Shown here in pieces: positions 7,434-12,665 of a stretch of DNA of 12,665 nucleotides. Source of the DNA: Gammaproteobacteria bacterium UBA6968 (GTDB lineage: Bacteria > Pseudomonadota > Gammaproteobacteria > Pseudomonadales > Azotimanducaceae); contig DJYW01000061.1 of the NCBI GenBank assembly GCA_002450255.1, positions 1-12,665 on the forward strand. The letters are read 5' to 3'. The notes beneath the pieces are model-generated. The model saw only the letters and a list, made by a program, of their open reading frames with translations. It ran no database searches and was not told the origin of the DNA. The position numbers and the translations under genes are program-made. The number at the start of each line of letters is the position of its first letter. Position 1 is the stretch's first letter.

Positions 7434-7448
7434 GCGGTTAGTAACCGC
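7434..7448 (-). promoter_or_regulatory. Palindrome in the infA leader
   Basis: GCGGTTA and TAACCGC flank a single central base, giving 7-bp perfect arms, 18-32 nt before the infA start codon. It could be a dimeric regulator site or a small 5' UTR hairpin. A second inverted repeat, GCATTC/GAATGC, lies just upstream at 7465-7481. Confidence 0.4.
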
Positions 7449-7524
7449 GTCGTTTGCAAGCCGGGCATTCTGCCGGAATGCGTTGCTAATTAGAAGTAAA
7501 GCAAGCGGCCGGGCTCCTCGGCTG

Positions 7525-8247
7525 TTAGTTCAGGGTGACCCATCGGTCATTTATCAGCATTTCTGTGGGGCGATAGCCGGTTTTATAGTTCATTTTTTGG
7601 CAGTCCTTCACCCAGTAGCCCAAATAGAGATAAGGCAGCTCAAGCTGCCGGCATAACGCGATTTGGGTGAGGATGCTGAATGTACCGAGGCTTCGGTCTT
7701 TTTCACTCGGCTCGAAGAAAGTGTAAATGGCAGATAGGCCGGCACTCTGTACATCCGTTACCGCTACACTGAGTAAACGGTCACGGTCATAAAGAGAAAC
7801 AAAAATACTCTTAGACCAAGGGCTGAGCAGAAACGCTCTAAATTGATCCTCAGAGGCGGGGAACATATCCCCATCGGCGTGGCGTACGCTGATATAGCGT
7901 TCGTACAGATGAAAGTGGCGCCGGCTAAAACGCGCATCCTCGACTTCGAGGCGCAAGTCGGCATTTTTTTTCGCAACCCGCTTTTGTTGTCGGCGAGGGA
8001 TGAAGTCTGCGACAGGGATGCGTAATGGAATACAGGCCTGACAGTCTGTGCAACGCGGGCGATAAAGGTGACTACCACTGCGTCTGAACCCCTGATCTGT
8101 CAGCCCTTGATAAAGGTCTGAGGTAATGACGCGACGCGGGTCTACAAATAAAGTTTGTGCGTTCGCCTTGTGTAAATACGAGCACGGATGCGGGGGCGTT
8201 AAAAAAAACGCCACTTCGTTGCCGGAGTTGTGCTGATCATCACGCAT
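7525..8247 (-). CDS. bpt: Aspartate/glutamate leucyltransferase (Bpt, formerly Ate)
   Basis: Transfers Leu from Leu-tRNA to proteins whose N-terminus is Asp or Glu, creating an N-degron for ClpS-ClpAP. The fold is that of eukaryotic arginyltransferase ATE1, but the bacterial enzyme uses Leu. The 240 residues match the family (about 235-250). The N-terminal domain has Cys22 in PCSYL and the CTDCQAC cluster (Cys66, Cys69, Cys72), the cysteines that bind a metal or iron-sulfur centre in this family. The HLYRP, RHADGDM, YTFFEP and YLGYWVKDCQKMNYK blocks follow in family order. It overlaps the upstream aat by 8 nt (aat stop at 8240-8242, bpt ATG at 8245-8247), so translation is probably coupled. 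A GGGAA 9 nt before the ATG can act as ribosome binding site. Confidence 0.95.
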   Translation of the reverse strand: MRDDQHNSGNEVAFFLTPPHPCSYLHKANAQTLFVDPRRVITSDLYQGLTDQGFRRSGSHLYRPRCTDCQACIPLRIPVADFIPRRQQKRVAKKNADLRLEVEDARFSRRHFHLYERYISVRHADGDMFPASEDQFRAFLLSPWSKSIFVSLYDRDRLLSVAVTDVQSAGLSAIYTFFEPSEKDRSLGTFSILTQIALCRQLELPYLYLGYWVKDCQKMNYKTGYRPTEMLINDRWVTLN

Positions 8248-9010
8248 AAGGTGTTGTTCCCGCTTCGGTACAGCCTTGCATGGTCTTCGCTTGCCAGGAG
8301 CCTCTCAGCGTTGGTGCAGAGCGGTTCGCATACAGCAGTTGCAAGAATTCACCGCGTGGCATCGGCGATACGCCCAGACTTTGCAAGTGCGGATTCATCA
8401 TTTGACAGTCAATTAGAGTAAAGGACCAGTCCGTCAGGCATTGTTGTAAATTAAAAAAGGCGATTTTGGAAGCGTCAGGTTGCAGAGCAAACATAGATTC
8501 TCCAAAAAACATCTTGCCGAGGGATAAGCCATACAACCCGCCAACCAGTTTCGAGTCTTGCCATACTTCAACCGAATGCGCGACCCCAAGCGAATGTAGT
8601 TCGTTATAGGCCCGTTGCATTGCCGGCGTAATCCAGGTCCCGGTGGCTGTATTGGTATTGGAATCGGTTGCGCGCAAGCGGGTAAGGCGACAGTGCTCTA
8701 TGACCCCGGCAAAATCCTTGTCAAAGGTCACCGCGAAACCGGCATTGCGTATGCGTTTTCTTAGGCTGCGACTAACGTGCATACCTCCCGGGCGGAGCAC
8801 ACCTCGCTCGCCTGGACTCCACCAGCAAATGATATCTGTGTCGTCGTTAAACCACGGAAATATACCGTTAGCATATGCTGTGAGCAGCCAATCTGGCGTG
8901 AGTGCGCCGCCGATCGCAAGCAACCCATCGGGTTCTGCAAGCGCATGCTTTGGATGCGGAAAAGCGATTTGTTCAGAGAGTAAGAAAGGGGCTTGATTAG
9001 TGCTCATCAT
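8240..9010 (-). CDS. aat: Leucyl/phenylalanyl-tRNA-protein transferase
   Basis: Transfers Leu or Phe from aminoacyl-tRNA to proteins with N-terminal Lys or Arg, making the degron read by ClpS. At 256 residues it is longer than E. coli Aat (234). Conserved elements are LAIGG (31-35), NGIFPWF with Trp53 (48-54), WWSPGERGVL (63-72), SRSLRK, GTWIT with Trp126 (124-128), HSVEVW, the GESMF motif with Glu171 (170-174) and IDCQ with Asp201 and Gln203 (200-203). These correspond to E. coli Trp49, Trp111, Glu156, Asp186 and Gln188. About ten extra, Thr/Asn-rich residues (roughly 109-122) sit before GTWIT, and the C-terminal tail is also longer. Two ATGs stand in tandem at 9005-9010; neither has a clear ribosome binding site. 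It forms a unit with bpt. Confidence 0.95.
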   Translation of the reverse strand: MMSTNQAPFLLSEQIAFPHPKHALAEPDGLLAIGGALTPDWLLTAYANGIFPWFNDDTDIICWWSPGERGVLRPGGMHVSRSLRKRIRNAGFAVTFDKDFAGVIEHCRLTRLRATDSNTNTATGTWITPAMQRAYNELHSLGVAHSVEVWQDSKLVGGLYGLSLGKMFFGESMFALQPDASKIAFFNLQQCLTDWSFTLIDCQMMNPHLQSLGVSPMPRGEFLQLLYANRSAPTLRGSWQAKTMQGCTEAGTTPYA

Positions 9011-9131
9011 GATGCAGAAGTGTTCAGAGCCGTCCGTCCTTCGCTACTTGCCCCGCGTAGCCGTGGCTGCCGTGCTATCGCCGTCGCGCCGTGACTGCAA
9101 TGTTGCGCCTGCAGGACGGGGTTAGGCATAG
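9011..9131. other. Gap between the ankyrin-like gene and aat, with an inverted repeat
   Basis: CCGTCCT (9034-9040) and AGGACGG (9113-9119) form a 7-bp inverted repeat about 70 nt apart, with CTGCA/TGCAG (9095-9099/9110-9114) nested at the right side. GTTAGGC follows at 9121-9127. I see no promoter motif for aat. The element may be a stem in the mRNA of the upstream gene or a terminator remnant; there is no T run. Confidence 0.35.
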
Positions 9132-9428
9132 TTAGCCGGCTGCATCGAAAGCGCTCAAGATTTCACGAAATGGTGCGGACTTTGTATGCGCCTCGATGAC
9201 CTCGAGAAGCGTTTGTCCTGCTAGATTGGTTGCGTTTATATCGCCCCCAGATGCGATAAACCGCGGGACAAATCGCGCAAAATCTTCGGCTCGCATACTG
9301 CGGTAGGCGTATAACAATCTGCTGTAGGAAAGATTTTCGTCGCCTAGTGGTGCCTTATCTAGAAATTCGCCGACGCGGGCGTCATCCCACACTTCCTCGA
9401 GAACTTTTAGTTTGTCCTTGCGCATCAT
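9132..9428 (-). CDS. Small ankyrin-like protein, PA4642-like, function unknown
   Basis: A 98-residue acidic protein with no signal peptide or membrane segment. The middle (about 38-58) contains AYRSMRAEDFARFVPRF, and the C-terminal part has GGDINATNLAGQTLLEVIEAH, which follows the ankyrin pattern of an Asn after a G-D-I/L loop and a later G-x-T-x-L. By memory this resembles the short uncharacterised PA4642 family of Pseudomonas; I cannot confirm that by search. It lies upstream of aat on the same strand, separated by 121 nt, and is divergent from ftsK. In Pseudomonas aeruginosa the equivalent position holds trxB. Two ATGs stand in tandem at 9423-9428, without a good ribosome binding site. The function is not known; a protein-interaction role is only suggested by the ankyrin likeness. 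Confidence 0.7.
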   Translation of the reverse strand: MMRKDKLKVLEEVWDDARVGEFLDKAPLGDENLSYSRLLYAYRSMRAEDFARFVPRFIASGGDINATNLAGQTLLEVIEAHTKSAPFREILSAFDAAG

Positions 9429-9558
9429 GATTAATCGTTAGCTGGTTACGGCAGTTGCCAAAGTTTAACCGAAGCCCAGAATGGTGGCCAACAGCGGAGT
9501 TTGTGCGTGAGCGGTCTAACCAGTAAGATTCCGGCACCTGCCCAAGAGCCCGGAATTT

Positions 9559-11847
9559 TTGTCAACATCCGCCGAACATCGCAGCTTACCGTTGAAAGAA
9601 ATGCTTTTGGTTCTGCTCGGCACCTTGGCGGTCTTTCTGCTTCTATGTTTCATATCTTACTCGCCGATGGACAGCGCGTTTACGCAGGTTTCTGATCGCG
9701 ATGTCGTCGACAACTGGATGGGTCTGTTCGGTGCTTACCTCGCTGACGTGTTTCTGTTTTCGTTAGGCTTGGCAGCCTATCTCCTTCCATTTTGGATAGT
9801 CCATGCTGGCTTCAGTGCGCTGCGGACCAAGACCGGCGATAAACAGCCGCTGTGGCTTCTGATCAGAGGTAGTGGTTGGCTCAGCGTCTTGCTTGGCCTC
9901 TGCGTTTTACTTTCTTTGCACAGCGATCCCGTCCTGACCTTGCCTGCTGGCCCCGGCGGTATAGTGGGCATGTGGCTGGCGACGCCAGGTAGTAATTTAC
10001 TGGGATGGATCGGCCTCTCAGTGGTGGCATTGGCTGGTGTTTTGCTCGGATTTCAGGCAGCAGTTGGATTTTCATGGCTCGATATAGCCGAGATGATTGG
10101 GCGCGGGTTAACGCGCGGTACACAGATCACCGCGCAATTCATCCGCAGCAATTTTGATCGATGGCGTGACCGTCGTTCGGTGCGTCGCCAGCTTCAGGAG
10201 CAAACCGAGTCTCGAAAACAAAAACGCGCCGAGCGCATGCAACATATTGGTGGCTCGGAAGAGGGCGGCGAGGGTCGCGGCAGCAAGGTAGAAATCGTCA
10301 GGGCTGCCAAGCCAGAGAAAGCGATACGCCGTAGCCAACAAAAACGCCTGTTTGAACCGCAGGGGCTGCAGGAATTGCCGGATATCGATTTGCTCGATCA
10401 TGAGCAACCTGGCACAGACAAGGGTTACTCTGCCGATTCTTTGGAAGCGCTCTCCAGATTGCTGGAACTGAAATTGGCGGATTTTGGGGTTGAGGCTGAA
10501 GTCGTTTCGGTGATGCCTGGGCCTGTGGTTACACGGTTTGAAGTGCAACCTTCTGCGGGCACCAAGGTGCAGAAAATTACGGCTTTGGCGAAGGATCTGG
10601 CGCGCTCGTTGGCGGTGATTAGTGTGCGAATTGTTGAGGTGATACCCGGCAAGTCGGTTGTTGGTATCGAAATCCCGAACGAATCCCGCGCGGTCGTACA
10701 GCTCAAAGAGGTGATTGACTCAAACGTCTTCCAGGAATCGCCTTCGCGTTTAACGCTCGCGTTAGGAAAAGATATCGGCGGCGAATCGGTTGTGGCGGAT
10801 GTTGCGCGAATGCCACATTTGCTGGTTGCAGGAACAACCGGCTCGGGTAAATCCGTAGGCGTTAACGCAATGCTTTTAAGTTTGCTATTTAAGTCAACGC
10901 CAGATGAAGTCCGGCTGATCCTTGTTGATCCTAAAATGTTGGAGCTTTCTGTTTATGAGGGGATTCCGCATTTACTGACGCCGGTCGTCACAGATATGAA
11001 AGAGGCGGCGCACGCCTTGAATTGGTGTGTGGCTGAAATGGAGCGCCGTTATCGCCTGATGGCTGCTCAAGGTGTGCGTAATTTAGCCGGGTTTAATCGT
11101 CAGGTAACAGAGGCAATCGCGAAAGGGGAGCCGCTTCTGGATCCGCTGTGGAATGTCGAGGGCGAGGCTGCGCCCGAACTAAAGACATTGCCGGCTATTG
11201 TCGTTGTGATCGACGAATTTGCTGACATGATGATGATCGTTGGCAAAAAGGTAGAACAGCTTATTGCGCGCATTGCGCAAAAGGCCAGAGCCGCTGGCAT
11301 TCACTTGATATTAGCCACACAACGCCCGTCAGTGGATGTCATCACCGGTTTGATCAAAGCCAATATACCGGCCCGAATGAGCTACCAGGTCTCGTCCCGT
11401 GTCGATTCTCGAACCATTCTGGATCAAGGTGGTGCAGAACAGCTTTTAGGACATGGTGATATGTTGTACCTACCCCCGGGCACAGCGCTCCCGCAGCGGG
11501 TGCATGGTGCGTTTGTCTCCGACGAAGAAGTAGCTCGAATAGTAGAAGACTGGCGCCGCCGCGGTGCCCCGGACTATCTGGAAGAAATCGTAACTGGGGG
11601 CAGTGATGCCGACGCGTTTATGCCAGTTGAGAGCGGCCAAGATAGTGAACAAGAGGATGAGCTATATGATGAGGCGGTTAGCTTTGTGTTAGAGAGCCGA
11701 CGTGCTTCAATCTCCGCGGTCCAGCGCAAGCTGCGCATCGGCTACAATAGAGCGGCACGCCTGATCGAAGCGATGGAGGCTGCGGGTGTTGTGACTCCAA
11801 TGAATACGAATGGAAGCCGTGAAATCATTGTTCCTAAGCGCGATTAG
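9559..11847 (+). CDS. ftsK: DNA translocase FtsK
   Basis: Septum-anchored, ATP-driven double-stranded DNA motor that clears the chromosome terminus and activates XerCD at dif. There are 762 residues from a TTG start. Four membrane segments are evident (about 15-34, 56-84, 98-120 and 148-172). A short charged linker (about 190-290) leads to the motor, which has Walker A at 425-432 (GTTGSGKS) and Walker B Asp552-Glu553 (VVVIDEFAD). The C-terminal gamma winged helix (about 702-762) contains [20 protein letters not shown] and should read KOPS sequences. The linker is far shorter than in E. coli FtsK (total 1329). The frame opens after a stop at 9517-9519, so the only other starts are a CTG at 9538 and the ATG at 9601, which would begin at the first membrane helix. 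CGGA stands 5 nt before the TTG. Confidence 0.95.
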   Translation: MSTSAEHRSLPLKEMLLVLLGTLAVFLLLCFISYSPMDSAFTQVSDRDVVDNWMGLFGAYLADVFLFSLGLAAYLLPFWIVHAGFSALRTKTGDKQPLWLLIRGSGWLSVLLGLCVLLSLHSDPVLTLPAGPGGIVGMWLATPGSNLLGWIGLSVVALAGVLLGFQAAVGFSWLDIAEMIGRGLTRGTQITAQFIRSNFDRWRDRRSVRRQLQEQTESRKQKRAERMQHIGGSEEGGEGRGSKVEIVRAAKPEKAIRRSQQKRLFEPQGLQELPDIDLLDHEQPGTDKGYSADSLEALSRLLELKLADFGVEAEVVSVMPGPVVTRFEVQPSAGTKVQKITALAKDLARSLAVISVRIVEVIPGKSVVGIEIPNESRAVVQLKEVIDSNVFQESPSRLTLALGKDIGGESVVADVARMPHLLVAGTTGSGKSVGVNAMLLSLLFKSTPDEVRLILVDPKMLELSVYEGIPHLLTPVVTDMKEAAHALNWCVAEMERRYRLMAAQGVRNLAGFNRQVTEAIAKGEPLLDPLWNVEGEAAPELKTLPAIVVVIDEFADMMMIVGKKVEQLIARIAQKARAAGIHLILATQRPSVDVITGLIKANIPARMSYQVSSRVDSRTILDQGGAEQLLGHGDMLYLPPGTALPQRVHGAFVSDEEVARIVEDWRRRGAPDYLEEIVTGGSDADAFMPVESGQDSEQEDELYDEAVSFVLESRRASISAVQRKLRIGYNRAARLIEAMEAAGVVTPMNTNGSREIIVPKRD

Positions 11848-12523
11848 CGCGTTATTTTTTATCGCATCGGGCAGCACGATAAGTACTGCTTTGCAGGCGC
11901 GTACCACGCCGCCTGATGAGACCGCGAGCGCAGTTGTCAAGTCTCAGCAAGCGGGCCAGCTTTTGGTCGACCTGCTGCGGACAGCAGACAACATCGACGC
12001 CTCTTTCCAGCAAGCCATTTACGACGTGTATGGCGGTCTGCTTGAGCAAAGCTCTGGCCGTGTGCTGATGCGGCGTCCCCATATCCGTTGGGAGATAATG
12101 CAGCCGTTTGCGCAGATTTCTATTGCGAGTGCGACGCAGCTTCGTGTTTACGATCCGGACCTGGAGCAGGTTATCGAACGCGATATAGATCCTGACGTGG
12201 AAGCATCCCCGTTTTTGTTGCTGACCCGCCCCGCAGCAGACGTGCTTAGTGATTATTTGGTCGTGATGGGAGAGACAACTACCGCGACCGCTTTGCCTGC
12301 CAAGTCGCGCTTGCAGTTTGCTATCGAGCCGATGCAGGCAGCGGCATTGTTTAAGCGAATCGAGCTGACTTTTTTAGAGCGGACCTTAACTCGGTTGCAG
12401 ATCATCGATCACGCAGGCCAACGTACGCTGATAACGCTCAATGATGTGCGCGAAATGAACAAAGATGATACAGAAGCTTTTCGTCTGAGCTTGCCTGAGG
12501 GAACCGATGTTGTTCGCGGATGA
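11810..12523 (+). CDS. lolA: Outer-membrane lipoprotein carrier protein LolA
   Basis: Periplasmic chaperone that takes lipoproteins from the LolCDE exporter at the inner membrane to LolB at the outer membrane. The 237 residues include a signal peptide: a Lys near the start, a hydrophobic core [13 protein letters not shown], and a likely signal peptidase I site after ALQA (about residue 30). The mature part shows the LolA pattern: [14 protein letters not shown], a [25 protein letters not shown] strand pair, and the [18 protein letters not shown] and [10 protein letters not shown] ends. The ATG at 11810 lies inside ftsK (38-nt overlap). A GTG at 11819 would give a more typical Met-Lys start and a 29-nt overlap. 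Neither has a well-spaced ribosome binding site, so coupling to ftsK translation is likely. Confidence 0.9.
   Translation: MEAVKSLFLSAISALFFIASGSTISTALQARTTPPDETASAVVKSQQAGQLLVDLLRTADNIDASFQQAIYDVYGGLLEQSSGRVLMRRPHIRWEIMQPFAQISIASATQLRVYDPDLEQVIERDIDPDVEASPFLLLTRPAADVLSDYLVVMGETTTATALPAKSRLQFAIEPMQAAALFKRIELTFLERTLTRLQIIDHAGQRTLITLNDVREMNKDDTEAFRLSLPEGTDVVRG
12497..12500 (+). promoter_or_regulatory. Ribosome binding site of rarA
   Basis: GAGG (continuing as GAGGGA) lies 6 nt before the ATG at 12507, inside the end of lolA. It supports that ATG as the rarA start. Confidence 0.65.
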
Positions 12524-12665
12524 GCCGGGGGTGAGAGGGCGATCGGGAATTGATACGCGGCCATTGGCAGAACAGTTGCGGCCTTCCAGCTTGGCTGATT
12601 TTGTAGGTCAGACGCATATATTAGGTGCCGACAAGCCGTTAACACTGATGGCTGATGCTGACACG
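12507..12665 (+). CDS. rarA: Replication-associated recombination protein RarA (MgsA), 5' part only
   Basis: Only the first 53 codons are in the window; the frame is open to the last base. RarA is an AAA+ ATPase of the clamp-loader family that acts at stalled replication forks and binds SSB. The visible part contains PLAEQLRPSSLADFVGQTHILGADKPL, which matches the family's N-terminal box (E. coli [21 protein letters not shown]). The Walker A motif would follow just beyond the window. The start overlaps the end of lolA by 17 nt and has a good ribosome binding site. The order ftsK-lolA-rarA is the same in E. coli and Pseudomonas, which supports the call. A Holliday-junction RuvB assignment is less likely, because the RP.L..(F/Y)(I/V)GQ box alone is shared but the flanking residues fit RarA. 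Confidence 0.88.
   Translation, partial: MLFADEPGVRGRSGIDTRPLAEQLRPSSLADFVGQTHILGADKPLTLMADADT

Noticed and set aside
8643..8996. Plus-strand reading frame of 117 codons inside aat
   Set aside because: Shadow of aat on the opposite strand; aat is certain and the frame has no family resemblance.

Overview
The window is a chromosomal stretch of ordinary housekeeping genes from a gammaproteobacterium of roughly 50% GC (estimated by eye). The protein sequences and gene order (monomeric isocitrate dehydrogenase, cspD, clpS, clpA, infA, bpt, aat, ftsK, lolA, rarA) closely follow the block I know from Pseudomonas, and a thinner version of the same order exists in E. coli. I see no mobile element, CRISPR array, tRNA or rRNA.

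Layout. A 3' fragment of moaE opens the window (+). A long gene-free leader (365-962) with at least six stem-loops precedes idh (+), which encodes a 740-residue monomeric NADP-dependent isocitrate dehydrogenase. A 372-nt gap with hairpins separates it from cspD (-). The divergent cspD/clpS gap holds hairpins and a weak terminator-like element just upstream of clpS. clpS and clpA (+) form a short operon that converges on infA (-) across a 337-nt gap. Upstream of infA, on the same strand, lie bpt and aat, which overlap by 8 nt, and then a small ankyrin-like gene. Divergent from that gene are ftsK, lolA and the first 53 codons of rarA (+), each overlapping the next.

How the genes fit together. 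Aat, Bpt, ClpS and ClpA are the complete set of bacterial N-degron (N-end rule) factors apart from the ClpP peptidase, which is not in the window. The two transferases put Leu or Phe on N-termini, ClpS recognises those N-termini, and ClpA unfolds the substrate for ClpP. infA (initiation factor IF-1) sits between the two halves of this pathway. ftsK, lolA and rarA serve chromosome segregation, lipoprotein trafficking and replication-fork maintenance.

I found no obvious new protein system. The most interesting unexplained material is in the gaps: the structured idh leader, a possible small RNA or attenuator before clpS, a 15-bp repeat shared by two gaps, and a palindrome just upstream of infA.
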